Notes: generated from the letters alone by a model not told the origin. A stretch of DNA of 40,109 nt from Alphaproteobacteria bacterium (GCA_003139615.1 PLJH01000135.1:1-40109), one strand, 5' to 3'; positions 14,361-22,713 are shown, counted from the first letter of the stretch. A program made the numbers and translations.

Positions 14361-16747
14361 CCCAGGCAAGAGCACGAATCGCGCAGTACCTGAGGGAAGC
14401 GAGCCACATTCGCAAGAGCATGACTCTCAGCCGTGAGATCGGCGACTGGCGGCGAGCCGATAACGAGATCAGATATTTTTTTGACGCCAATATTGTGGCG
14501 ATATTCACCGACCCTGCCAGCAAATTGGACTACTTCGAACCGCTCTCGAACTGGATCGACAGCGATCGACTGAAGCTCGAGACCATCACCGTCATGGCTG
14601 AATACATGTTCAGCGGAAGGCTGCCAGGGCAAAAAGTTTTGCCGCTGATGACGCCTTACCACTTCGAAGATCTGAAGAGCATGGCGGCCGGCATGAAAAC
14701 GACGGCACGCCAGCAAGCCGACAAAGTTTCCGAAGCTGCACGCAGGAATATTCAGGCGAATCGCAAGTTAATCGACGAGTGCGAGACCAAAAATGCCCAA
14801 GGCTTGTTGGACCCCCGAGCGACGCTGATCATGCTTCGCCCGCTGCTTGGCGATGAATTGATGGACTTCATGCAGGGCGCGGCGGCGGAGACCGAGTTGC
14901 TCAAGGAGTTGCTGCGGAGAGAGAGCTGGGGCGGAGGCATTGCCCGGGCCGACACGCAGAAGTGGTTTCACCAGGAAATCATCAGACCCGATCCGGAATT
15001 GGTGAACTTCTGGGTTCTGCAGCTTCATGAAATTCGCGGAACGAAGCAGGGAAAAAAATCGAAGGATAAGCGCAATCTGCTGCATGACGCCCAGTCGATC
15101 GCGCAATTGATCCTTTTGGGGCGCGAAGCGGACGACAAAGTCAAGTATGTGCTCGTCACGGCGGACAATGCGATTCATGCCGCCTACAACAAATATGCCC
15201 GGTCGGAGCGGAGAGAGGGGCGTAAGCCCGACGTGCTTCATCTGCGTCATCCGCGCGATTTCGTTCCGTTGATCAATCTGGGCGCAATGTCGAATTTCGA
15301 TGCTGCCCGTCTGCGCGTTTTCGACCGGATCCAGGATGCGCTCGATCGGCTGCTGATCGGCCTTCCGGAAAAAGATACAACCGACGCTTCCGACACGACC
15401 AATGGGCTGGTGGCCGAGACGAAAGCCATAGCGGGGGCCGTGGCGTTCAATGCCGTTCCGCCGGATCGCGATCGGGAGGACGCAAGAAAGGCGGAAAAAT
15501 ATCGCGCCCATGTCGACCAACTCAAGGCGATCTGGAGCAATGCCGCGAGCGATGCCGTCACGTTGAATGCGCATTTCATCAGCCGCCGCGTCGCCAGCCA
15601 TTTCAGATGGTTTATGGACGTTTTGGGAAATGAAGATGTTGTCGAAGCGACGCTTCAGAAAATGGACGATTGGATAGGGAAGCTGATGAGCGAGCACGTT
15701 CAGATGGCTCTCCGCGGTATTGTCGCGCGATATCTGGAAAAAGCTCAAGCTCGTCGAAAAAAAAATCGGGGGCTGGCCGCCCGTCGCGCGCCGTTGCTTC
15801 TGCGCACCAACGTCTTTCGCAATCTGATCGGCGACGAAACGATAAACAAGTATCTCGACGATCTCGTGCGTGACCGCAAGACCGTTCCCTTGGATAAACT
15901 GGGACAGGAAATTGACGATGCCGTAACGTTGCTGTTCGGCGCCTGCGTCGCCGTGGCGGCTGAAGAATGGGAATCGGCGCGCTCGTTCGCAGAAGGCGCG
16001 GTTCAGAAGCTGGAACAGGATCGCGCGAATCCCGACCTGTTGTCGGATGCCCAGTATCTGCTCGCTTTGACGTTGCGCTTTACGATGAAAGATCGACACG
16101 ATGTCGACGAAGCGCGCAGGCTTCTCAAGGCGTGCGCCGATCGACACAAAGCCCGGCCACCCGCCCAGGATTTCGAACGGATGCGTGCGGAATCCGAACT
16201 GGGTGCGTTGATAGGATCGTTTTTGTTTCGACAGAGCTGCGAGCCAAACTTTGCGACTCTATCGAAGGACGACGCTGACAAGCTCCTGATCGCCGCTCGC
16301 GAACATATCGAGGCGGCTTTGGAAAAGCTGGATCAGATGCCGGACACCGAAACGGCCAAGATGGACGTCCAGCGGATCGGCCTGCAAATCTGCGCAAATA
16401 GGGCAGGCCTCGCCGTTTTCCGCCGATGGATGCTACGCGGGAATCATCGCGATGCCCCGGATGTATTGGCGTATGAACTCAAGGAACTTCGGGGTCGCAT
16501 AGAAAAATGGGAATCGCAACCCGACGAGGACGGGCTGGCGGTTTCAACTCCGGTCTCGGTGCTCGCGTTGTTCAAAGTCTTTCGTGTGGTCGCCGCCGAC
16601 GACCGAGCTACGAAGCTCGCAGCGGCGGAAGACGCCAAGAAGTTTCTTGCGATGCTGCTGGAGAATCCGGATCTGGTGCATTTTGATCGAAAAGAATACG
16701 AATTCTTCATGGCGCAGCTCGACGATATTCTGTCTCAAGGCGCATAA
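14357..16747 (+). CDS. Large protein with N-terminal PIN-like nuclease domain
   Basis: 796 aa, starting in an ATGA overlap with the upstream gene. Residues ~38-310 have the layout of a PIN-type RNase: RYFFDANIVAIFTDP (Asp43, Asn45 on the first strand), NLLHDAQSIAQLILLG (Asp244 on a helix) and KVKYVLVTADNAIHAAY (Asp270 after a hydrophobic strand). These are the acidic positions that bind Mg2+/Mn2+ in PIN domains, though a ~190-residue helical insertion separates the first from the others. Residues ~350-796 are helical, resembling TPR/HEAT-like repeats (AEEWESARSFAEGAVQKLEQ, LLIAAREHIEAALEKLDQ). Likely a cytosolic RNase with a sensing or scaffold tail. Assignment rests on motifs only. Confidence 0.7.
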   Translation: MTQARARIAQYLREASHIRKSMTLSREIGDWRRADNEIRYFFDANIVAIFTDPASKLDYFEPLSNWIDSDRLKLETITVMAEYMFSGRLPGQKVLPLMTPYHFEDLKSMAAGMKTTARQQADKVSEAARRNIQANRKLIDECETKNAQGLLDPRATLIMLRPLLGDELMDFMQGAAAETELLKELLRRESWGGGIARADTQKWFHQEIIRPDPELVNFWVLQLHEIRGTKQGKKSKDKRNLLHDAQSIAQLILLGREADDKVKYVLVTADNAIHAAYNKYARSERREGRKPDVLHLRHPRDFVPLINLGAMSNFDAARLRVFDRIQDALDRLLIGLPEKDTTDASDTTNGLVAETKAIAGAVAFNAVPPDRDREDARKAEKYRAHVDQLKAIWSNAASDAVTLNAHFISRRVASHFRWFMDVLGNEDVVEATLQKMDDWIGKLMSEHVQMALRGIVARYLEKAQARRKKNRGLAARRAPLLLRTNVFRNLIGDETINKYLDDLVRDRKTVPLDKLGQEIDDAVTLLFGACVAVAAEEWESARSFAEGAVQKLEQDRANPDLLSDAQYLLALTLRFTMKDRHDVDEARRLLKACADRHKARPPAQDFERMRAESELGALIGSFLFRQSCEPNFATLSKDDADKLLIAAREHIEAALEKLDQMPDTETAKMDVQRIGLQICANRAGLAVFRRWMLRGNHRDAPDVLAYELKELRGRIEKWESQPDEDGLAVSTPVSVLALFKVFRVVAADDRATKLAAAEDAKKFLAMLLENPDLVHFDRKEYEFFMAQLDDILSQGA

Positions 16748-16845
16748 GCGTTCCGGCGTCTTTGGCATTAAAGCAGAATCAAGAAAGCACGCACCGATCG
16801 GAGAGCCTCGCCGGTGTCCATGCGCTTGGAGTAAATTAGTATATG

Positions 16846-16920
16846 GTGCCAGTGGCAATGTTCCCTTTCGTGACGCGACACAACTCAGCGACTGGAAAAC
16901 ATTGCCGCCATCACCTTATT
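16846..16920. repeat. Dispersed hairpin repeat, copy 2
   Basis: Arms GTGCCAGTGGCAATGTTCCC and TGGAAAACATTGCCGCCATC with a related loop (TTTCGTGACGCGACACAACT), ending in TCACCTTATT. It is more diverged than copy 1 and lies about 100 bases after the end of the PIN-like gene. Copies 1 and 2 bracket the DUF6632-like gene and the whole unknown cluster. The rest of 16748-17037 shows no gene. Confidence 0.7.
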
Positions 16921-17037
16921 TGCTATGTTCCCCAGGATCCGGAATTGTTTGCGAGCACACGCTGGTCTAATGGGCAAAGAGCATCCAGGCGGCGGTGACA
17001 GGCGCGCGAAAGCTTTTCGAGGAAAGGGGGACTTGCC

Positions 17038-17100
17038 ATGAAGTGCACCGGCGCTGCACGCTGCCGTCGGCATTTGCGAGCCGCGTGCGTCGATGATTGA
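17038..17100 (+). CDS. Possible 20-residue leader peptide before the TauD-like gene
   Basis: MKCTGAARCRRHLRAACVDD, 20 residues with three cysteines. GGAAAGGGGG ends 7 bases before its ATG and is the best ribosome site in this gap. Its stop overlaps the dioxygenase start (ATGATTGA, 17093-17100), while the dioxygenase start itself has no ribosome site. This suggests coupled translation, with ribosome stalling at Cys or Arg codons as a conceivable control. Conservation is unknown. Confidence 0.4.
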   Translation: MKCTGAARCRRHLRAACVDD

Positions 17101-18148
17101 GCCCGTCCCGCCGGAGCGGATAGACACTCCCGCCGCCTGGCGATCGGACGACTTGCGCGCACACGCGTGGGTGCACACGCTCTCTCCCGCCGATGTCTCG
17201 GATGTCGAAGCCGCAGCGAAAGCCCTGGTCGAGCGCGGTGCGGATCTGGGCGCATTGACGGCTGACGATTTTCCGATACCGCTTCTTGCTCCAAGGCTGC
17301 GCGCCATTCTGCAGAGCGAGGTCCTCGGAGGACGGGGCTTCTCCGTCATTCGCGGTCTCGACCCTGCGCGCCTCACCCGCGCGGAGAATGCGGCAGCCTT
17401 TTTAGGCGTCGGTGCGCATCTGGGTAGCCCGCGGCCGCAAAACGCCGCGGGCCATCTGCTCGGCCATGTGAAAAACGTCGGTCGATCCGGCAACGATCCG
17501 ACGGCTCGCCTGTACCAAACCAACGAACGGCAGACCTACCACACGGATTCGGCCGATGTGGTTGCTCTCATGTGCGTGCAACCGGCAAAGCGGGGCGGTC
17601 GATCGAACGTGGTGAGCTCCGTTGCCATCTACAACGCCATGCGCGCACAGGCGCCTGAGCTCGCGCTCACGCTGTTCGAGCCGATCGAAACCGATCGGCG
17701 CGGTGAAGCAGCCGAAGGTGAGCGCGCCTACTTCACCATTCCCGTTTTCAACTGGTTCGAGGGCCGTTTCGCCGGCATCTATCAGCGCCAGTACATCGAA
17801 TCTGCGCGCAGATTCGAAGGCGTCGCGCCCCTGACGGCGAAGCAGCGCGCAGCGCTCGATATGCTCGATGCGTGCGCCAACGATCCGGCTTTCCATGCGG
17901 AGATCGACTTCCATCCCGGCGACATTCAGCTCGTCAACAATCACGTCCTGCTGCATGACCGCACGGCGTTCGAGGACTGGCCGGAGCCGGCGCGGCGGCG
18001 GCATTTGCTGCGGCTGTGGCTGGCGCCGCTTGGCGCCCAGCCGCTGCCGCCCATTTTCGCCGAGCGGTTCGGCTCGACAATCCCGGGTGCGCGCGGCGGC
18101 GTCAGCGTGCCGCGCGCAAATTGGAACGTTCCCCTCGACGCGGAATAG
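17093..18148 (+). CDS. TauD/TfdA-family Fe(II)/2-oxoglutarate dioxygenase
   Basis: A 351-aa protein. RQTYHTDSADVVALMC gives the His150-x-Asp152 facial-triad motif, and FHPGDIQLVNNHVLLHDRTA gives the distal His288; RRRHLLRLWLAP has the Arg that binds 2-oxoglutarate. The family hydroxylates or removes side groups (sulfonates, phenoxyacids, carnitine-like compounds) with O2 and 2-oxoglutarate. The substrate cannot be read; 351 residues is longer than TauD (~280), the extra part being N-terminal (residues 1-80). Translation appears coupled to the small upstream frame. Hairpin repeats lie on both sides. Confidence 0.9.
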   Translation: MIEPVPPERIDTPAAWRSDDLRAHAWVHTLSPADVSDVEAAAKALVERGADLGALTADDFPIPLLAPRLRAILQSEVLGGRGFSVIRGLDPARLTRAENAAAFLGVGAHLGSPRPQNAAGHLLGHVKNVGRSGNDPTARLYQTNERQTYHTDSADVVALMCVQPAKRGGRSNVVSSVAIYNAMRAQAPELALTLFEPIETDRRGEAAEGERAYFTIPVFNWFEGRFAGIYQRQYIESARRFEGVAPLTAKQRAALDMLDACANDPAFHAEIDFHPGDIQLVNNHVLLHDRTAFEDWPEPARRRHLLRLWLAPLGAQPLPPIFAERFGSTIPGARGGVSVPRANWNVPLDAE

Positions 18149-18186
18149 GTTTGCCGTCGCCTCGTTTCGCAAAATTTCGAGCTATG

Positions 18187-18347
18187 CTTTACCTCTCTCC
18201 CATTTCGGGAGAGAGGTCGGCGCCGCGTAGCGGCGACGGGTGAGTGGGTGTCTATGCAGAGTCAAATCCTTGAAGAGCAGTCCGCTGCATAAGCACCCAC
18301 TCACCCTGACCCTCTCTCCCGACGGAGAGAGGGAAAATTCAAAACAT
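18187..18347. repeat. Composite nested inverted repeat, copy A
   Basis: Order: hairpin CCTCTCTCCC...GGGAGAGAGG, then GGGTGAGTGGGTG, a ~40-base centre, CACCCACTCACCC, and a second hairpin CCCTCTCTCC-cgac-GGAGAGAGGG, ending in AAAATTCAAAACATGG. The outer halves are complementary, so the whole ~160 bp can fold into one cruciform. Near-identical copies lie at 20534-20696 and 24661-24817. Similar CTCTCCC intergenic elements are common in Alphaproteobacteria. Confidence 0.85.
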
Positions 18348-18348
18348 G

Positions 18349-18423
18349 GCGACGGCGGCGATGTTCCCCGTCGCGGCGCAATACAATCCAGCGGCTGGGG
18401 AACGTTGCCGCTGTTACCTCATT
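18349..18423. repeat. Dispersed hairpin repeat, copy 3
   Basis: GCGACGGCGGCGATGTTCCC and GGGGAACGTTGCCGCTGTTA form the stem; the loop is CGTCGCGGCGCAATACAATC plus flanking bases. It directly follows composite copy A and ends 11 bases before the stop of the leftward beta-helix gene, where it may act as its terminator. Confidence 0.85.
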
Positions 18424-18433
18424 CCGAATGGAG

Positions 18434-20305
18434 TCAAGGTTGCGTAAACGGCGTACCGGCGTCGTAGCGTGCCTTGGCCGGCAATGTGTAGACCTTCGTC
18501 GCTCCGACGGGATCGACCCACGGCCAGGTGTAGCCGGCGAAAAACGCAGGGGCTCTCGTCAGGAAGAGCGAATTGGGCAAGGTGTGTGTCGTGTCGGTCG
18601 TCGCCCAATGTACCGCGTGCGTCACGTCATCATAATTGCCGTCGACAAAGTTCGTAGCGATGACATTCGGGTCGTAGACGTGATTGGGCAGGTCGGCCCA
18701 ACCCATCATGAGAATCTGGGGTGGCCAATCTCCGTCCGGCAGAACCTGGTCGCCATAAATGAAACCTTGCATCCGGCCCGCAAGACCAAAGACGTTGCCG
18801 ACCAGATTGTTCCAGTAAGAATACGCATGCGGAGACGCAGGTCGGAGCGGCCCGTTGGTGTCCTGCTGCGCGATGTCGTTCACGACGGTATTGTCCAGAT
18901 AATCCGTGAACTTCGCCCTGAATCCGGTCGTGTGGTTCCGGAAAAACTTATTGTAGATGGCGTTGCCGTGGGTCTGGTCGCTGTCCATGTTGAATGAGAG
19001 GTTGCCTTCGAACAGCATATGGTGGGAGCCCACCATGTGGCTGTTATTGAGCCCGATCTCCTGCCAGGCGTCCGTCCCGCCGTCGAAGCCCATGTCCATG
19101 TAGTTGTACGCGGTGACGGATCCCGCACCGGCAGAGCGCCCGACCATGACCTTGTTGGCGAGAACGGAAATCCCGTTCCAGATGAGAATCTCCGACGAAG
19201 CATTCGCGAGACTGATGTTGTAGCCTCCCCCGCCCGGAACCGGCCAGACGGGCTTATGGACATAAAACGCGTTCAACTCCACGCGGAAGGAATTCTGAAT
19301 GCCGAATCCCGCACCGAGCCATAGCGTGCTCTCGACGTTGTAAGCCCAGCAATAGGCGCACCAGGCAAAATCGATATTATCGTCGTCGCCGTGCTCGACC
19401 GTCATCTGTTCGAGGCCTGCCTGCTCGGTATGCGGCGTCTGAAAGTAGTAGAGCTGTGCTTTGTGGCTGGTCCTGTAAGAGATCGTTACGGGTGAGTCGA
19501 AAGAAATGACGTTCCCGGAAATCGCCTGGATGCGGTGCATCTCGGCCGTGGGACGATCGCAATTGGAGAACCAGCACCCTGCAGTGCCGGTCTGCGACGG
19601 AAATTGGCCGGCGCTGAAATCATCGATGTAGGGTTGCGACGGATGGTGCTTCTGCCACACCACGCGGTAATCCGGCGCAGCCCAGATCTTGCCAAGGCCC
19701 TCAACGTCGGGCTGCCAGCGGGCGCCTGATACTTCGTCGAGCAAGACAATCCGGCCGACCGAAAACCCCGCAGTGCTCGTCACCTGGACACTCTTCCGGC
19801 CCCGCTCGGCATTGGCGGTCAGCAGAGTTGCCGTCGTCGTGTTGTTGTATTGCTGGGGACCAAGGATGATCATGGGCGACGGATTTTTTCCAGGCTGGTA
19901 ACTGCCAAGCTTGGCGCCGCCCGTTCGCGTCAATATCGTCACTCCGGGCCCGGCACCTCGCAGTGAGATGCCTTTGGGGATCAGCACGAAGTTGCCCTCG
20001 GCAATTGTAAAGGTGCCTGCCGCGAGGGACACGACCTGTCCGGCCGGACAGGAATTGATCGCGCCCTGGATATCGCCGGTATCGTCGTGGCCCGAACCGA
20101 GAGGTTTCACTGTGGCGCATACCGTGGTCCGGTTCGGGATGCCGCCGACGGAAAGCATCCCCGCCATCTTCCAGTTCGCGGACGCATTGCCGTCAACCGG
20201 CAGGATATCTCCGGTTGTTTTCTGTGCGAGGGCCGGTTGGGGAGTGCCGCCGAATGCCAGACAAAGCATCGGCAGAAGCGATGCAGCGCGAAGAATACGG
20301 GGCAT
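18434..20305 (-). CDS. Exported beta-helix (pectate-lyase-like fold) protein
   Basis: 623 aa from the ATG at 20305, which follows AGGGAGGACTGG; an upstream ATG (20377) has no such site. A signal peptide (MPRILRAASLLPMLCLAFGG, cleavage near ALA-Q) is followed by a right-handed parallel beta-helix: GDIQGAINSCPAGQVVSLAA and GISLRGAGPGVTILTRTGG are typical first coils, and later coils include YNVESTLWLGAGFGIQNSFR and HHMLFEGNLSFNMDSDQTHG. Such proteins bind or cleave polysaccharides; acidic catalytic residues cannot be assigned safely. Probably periplasmic or extracellular. No partner genes are evident. Confidence 0.85.
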   Translation of the reverse strand: MPRILRAASLLPMLCLAFGGTPQPALAQKTTGDILPVDGNASANWKMAGMLSVGGIPNRTTVCATVKPLGSGHDDTGDIQGAINSCPAGQVVSLAAGTFTIAEGNFVLIPKGISLRGAGPGVTILTRTGGAKLGSYQPGKNPSPMIILGPQQYNNTTTATLLTANAERGRKSVQVTSTAGFSVGRIVLLDEVSGARWQPDVEGLGKIWAAPDYRVVWQKHHPSQPYIDDFSAGQFPSQTGTAGCWFSNCDRPTAEMHRIQAISGNVISFDSPVTISYRTSHKAQLYYFQTPHTEQAGLEQMTVEHGDDDNIDFAWCAYCWAYNVESTLWLGAGFGIQNSFRVELNAFYVHKPVWPVPGGGGYNISLANASSEILIWNGISVLANKVMVGRSAGAGSVTAYNYMDMGFDGGTDAWQEIGLNNSHMVGSHHMLFEGNLSFNMDSDQTHGNAIYNKFFRNHTTGFRAKFTDYLDNTVVNDIAQQDTNGPLRPASPHAYSYWNNLVGNVFGLAGRMQGFIYGDQVLPDGDWPPQILMMGWADLPNHVYDPNVIATNFVDGNYDDVTHAVHWATTDTTHTLPNSLFLTRAPAFFAGYTWPWVDPVGATKVYTLPAKARYDAGTPFTQP

Positions 20306-20476
20306 CCAGTCCTCCCTCTTTCCGCATCCAACGGCAATGCGCGGCGCTTGGCGGCGGCGGTCCCGAGCGGCAAGCACCGGCGGTCGAGCGCGGCCATCGT
20401 CCGCTCCACAGAGGACCCAAGGATAGTCATGTTTTGCTTGTTACGACATCCATATTCGTCGATGTATTTAAAACAT

Positions 20477-20518
20477 GGTGACAGCGGCTGGGGAACGTTG
20501 CCGCTGTCACTTCATTCT
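20477..20518. repeat. Dispersed hairpin repeat, copy 4, internally deleted
   Basis: GTGACAGCGGC runs straight into TGGGGAACGTTGCCGCTGTC. The inner left arm and loop are missing, exactly what recombination between the two internal CAGCGGC sequences of a full copy would give. Preceded by AAAACATGG as in copies 3 and 5. Confidence 0.75.
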
Positions 20519-20533
20519 CACCTACGAGCTTTG

Positions 20534-20696
20534 CTTTACCTCTCTCCCCATTCGGGAGAGAGGTCGAGGATGCGCAGCATCCGAGGGTGAGTGGGTGCGC
20601 GTGCAAGGTTAAATCTTTCGAGAATGGCGCGCTGCATAAGCACCCACTCACCCTGACCCTCTCTCCCGACGGAGAGAGGGAAAATTCAAAACATGA
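20534..20696. repeat. Composite nested inverted repeat, copy B
   Basis: Same structure as copy A: hairpin CTCTCTCCCC...GGGAGAGAGG, then GAGGATGCGCAGCATCC, GGGTGAGTGGGTG, the centre, CACCCACTCACCC and the closing hairpin. The segment after the first hairpin carries an extra small palindrome (GGATGCgcaGCATCC). Confidence 0.85.
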
Positions 20697-20697
20697 T

Positions 20698-20770
20698 GAC
20701 GGCGGCAATGTTCGCCTTCGCGACATGATACAATCTCAGCGGCTGGGGAACGTTGCCCCGTCACCTCATT
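20698..20770. repeat. Dispersed hairpin repeat, copy 5
   Basis: TGACGGCGGCAATGTTCGCC and GGGGAACGTTGCCCCGTCAC form the stem. It follows composite copy B. Its right end overlaps the last codons and stop of the leftward 6-Cys gene. Confidence 0.85.
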
Positions 20771-21204
20771 CGCCGACCGGCAGGAAAGGTTTTGCAGAGC
20801 CCGTCTTTGTCGCAATGGATGTTGTCGCAGCCGAATTTGGCGAAGCGTTTTAGCAGTCCGAACCTCCTGAAGCCGCCGACATAGACAGACACCTCGCATG
20901 TAAACCCGAATTCTTCGCCGCGGCACCGGTCGTCCGCGCTCACAACGCGGTGGACTTTCTTCAGATCGGGAGCGGAAAGCGTTGCGAGAAAACTGCCCAC
21001 GAGATTCATCGCATCAACGCTTAGAACTTCCCATTCCACGTAATTTCCAGGGCACTGATGATGGCTTGCCCTTATCCACATTCCGAAATAATCGTCCGGC
21101 GTCAGTGCGGCAGCCTTGTGCGATCCGGAACCTGCAATGCCCGGCTGGGAAACGCCGGCGAAGAGCACAAGAGCCATGATTGCATAAACGCGCCCGCTAT
21201 TCAT
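20761..21204 (-). CDS. Small exported cysteine-rich protein, unknown function
   Basis: 147 aa from the ATG at 21204, with AAGGAG 7 bases upstream. A signal peptide (MNSGRVYAIMALVLFAGVSQ, cleavage near IAG) is followed by a mature part with six cysteines (HQC, DRC, FTC, FGC, IHC, GLC), an even number fitting three disulfides in the periplasm. No known family recognised. The stop codon lies inside hairpin repeat copy 5, so the C-terminal KTFPAGRRMR may be shaped by insertion of that repeat. Confidence 0.7.
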   Translation of the reverse strand: MNSGRVYAIMALVLFAGVSQPGIAGSGSHKAAALTPDDYFGMWIRASHHQCPGNYVEWEVLSVDAMNLVGSFLATLSAPDLKKVHRVVSADDRCRGEEFGFTCEVSVYVGGFRRFGLLKRFAKFGCDNIHCDKDGLCKTFPAGRRMR

Positions 21205-21253
21205 TGTGCGCTCCTTCCGGCAAGTGCCGCCGTTGAGTCGGGCACATGGACCT

Positions 21254-21379
21254 CTACAATCGGACCTCGGCCGCATTCGCGTTCAGGTTAGATCCTCGGC
21301 AAAGCGTGTAGCCGTCGCCCGCCGGCCGGACTTGCGGTCTGCAATCCAATATAAGCATCGTGCGGGCACCAAGAGTCAT
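21254..21379 (-). CDS. Possible 41-residue small protein
   Basis: A short frame between the glucosaminidase gene and the 6-Cys gene, MTLGARTMLILDCRPQVRPA and on to NANAAEVRL. Only a weak GGCGAGA ribosome site is seen. There is no recognised family; it could be chance or the end of a decayed gene. Confidence 0.2.
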   Translation of the reverse strand: MTLGARTMLILDCRPQVRPAGDGYTLCRGSNLNANAAEVRL

Positions 21380-21399
21380 ATTCTCGCCATCGGCAATGA

Positions 21400-22545
21400 T
21401 CAGAAGTATCTGATTCTTTGAAGCATCACATGCACGTAGTCTTTCCGCGTACCTTCTCCCCATCCGTGTTTGTGAACCATCGTAAAAAACACCGCCGGAT
21501 CGGAGTAGTCGCCGCCCGATTCTGCCAGTACCTTGGGCCTCAGGAGCGTCGCCACCACGACATCGCCGGAGTCCAAATATCCCGTTTCCGGCGGAAACGC
21601 GGCGACGTTTTGAACCGAATTCGATTTCGTATTGGGAGGCAGCCATTGGGGCGCGAGGCTCCCGGGTATTCCTTTGGCCCCTGATGTAACATATGTGCCC
21701 GTTTGGCCTGCAAACGGTCCTTCCTGAACATTGTGAATACCAAAAAAATTGTTCGCCTGTTTGGCCGCGTCGGCAATACCCCAATTCGATTCGACACTGC
21801 TCAGCGCCAAAAACTCTTGCGCGGTCGCTCCATGCCCCAATTTGGCTGCAAGTTGTTGGGCTTCCTTATAATGCAACGGCCCGAAACTGGCCCTGTCGGC
21901 TGCCGTCGGCTCCGCCGCAGCGCGATGAGTTTCACTTCGCTGATGGGCCATCGCAGCACGCGCGGCTGCTGCCGCCGGATCATCGGAAGCACGGTTCACG
22001 CCGGCATCGGCGAGCTGAGTGCGCGGATCGCGACTGGCTACGCCTGATCCGTCAACGTTCTCACTGCCATCGAGCGAAGCTGTTTCGGCACCTTCGTCTT
22101 TTGGCGCGAACCGTCCACCAATGCTATCGTCACTCCCAGCCGGCCAGCGTGGATGATCGTCTAGATCCCAATTGATCATTTTGCTCCAATGCAGATCGCG
22201 GATGAGCTCAATCATCTGGTCGCGCGACCAAGCACCCTTGGAGAGTGTGGGAGGATCAGGGATGCCGAGAAGCACGACGCCGATCTGTGCGCGCGCCACG
22301 TCGCCTCTGTTGAGCGCATTGGCAATCGCTTTTAGTCCGCCGGTCTTCGACGACATGTCGACGGGTAGGCCGTAGTGTTCACTGATTTCTTCGGAGAGTT
22401 GCTCGCAATCGCGCAGGTGCCACTCGTCTCTGCCGTCTTTCCGCAATCGATTCAGAATCGGAATGGCGCCAACGAATGCGCCCTCTGCATCACAGGAGAC
22501 GCCGAGCCCTTTTCCGGGCGGCGACAGATGAAATTCGCGGGTCAA
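21400..22545 (-). CDS. Mosaic protein with C-terminal glucosaminidase-like domain
   Basis: About 381 aa from a TTG at 22545 (AAAAGGA 8 bases before); a GTG at 22563 is in frame but lacks a ribosome site. The N-terminal module (residues 1-150, including HLSPPGKGLGVSCDAEGAFV and ARAQIGVVLLGIPDPP) has no assigned function and ends in a linker W-P-A-G-S-D-D-S-I-G-G-R-F-A-P. After an Ala/Glu-rich linker the C-terminal ~150 residues contain FLALSSVESNWGIADAAKQA then NNFFGIH, the signature of FlgJ/Auto-type endo-beta-N-acetylglucosaminidases; the catalytic Glu would be in SSVESNWG. No signal peptide is evident. The module shuffling suggests a phage- or toxin-like cell-wall hydrolase. Confidence 0.75.
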   Translation of the reverse strand: MTREFHLSPPGKGLGVSCDAEGAFVGAIPILNRLRKDGRDEWHLRDCEQLSEEISEHYGLPVDMSSKTGGLKAIANALNRGDVARAQIGVVLLGIPDPPTLSKGAWSRDQMIELIRDLHWSKMINWDLDDHPRWPAGSDDSIGGRFAPKDEGAETASLDGSENVDGSGVASRDPRTQLADAGVNRASDDPAAAAARAAMAHQRSETHRAAAEPTAADRASFGPLHYKEAQQLAAKLGHGATAQEFLALSSVESNWGIADAAKQANNFFGIHNVQEGPFAGQTGTYVTSGAKGIPGSLAPQWLPPNTKSNSVQNVAAFPPETGYLDSGDVVVATLLRPKVLAESGGDYSDPAVFFTMVHKHGWGEGTRKDYVHVMLQRIRYF

Positions 22546-22713
22546 AGCCTTCGTCCTTTTCACGACGACGGGAACATATCATGAACGAATGGTGCTGTCC
22601 ATAGCGGTCTTGTAGAAACCGGATGGGTTACTTCCGCGGAAATGCCTGTGGCAGAGCGAGGTCCAGTAAGTCACTGAAATGACAATGGAAGTCGCGGATT
22701 TTGGCGTCCCGCC

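Noticed and set aside
14768..16147. A 459-codon leftward open frame inside the PIN-like gene
   Set aside because: Antisense of a gene embedded in a coupled rightward cluster; no ribosome site or domain.
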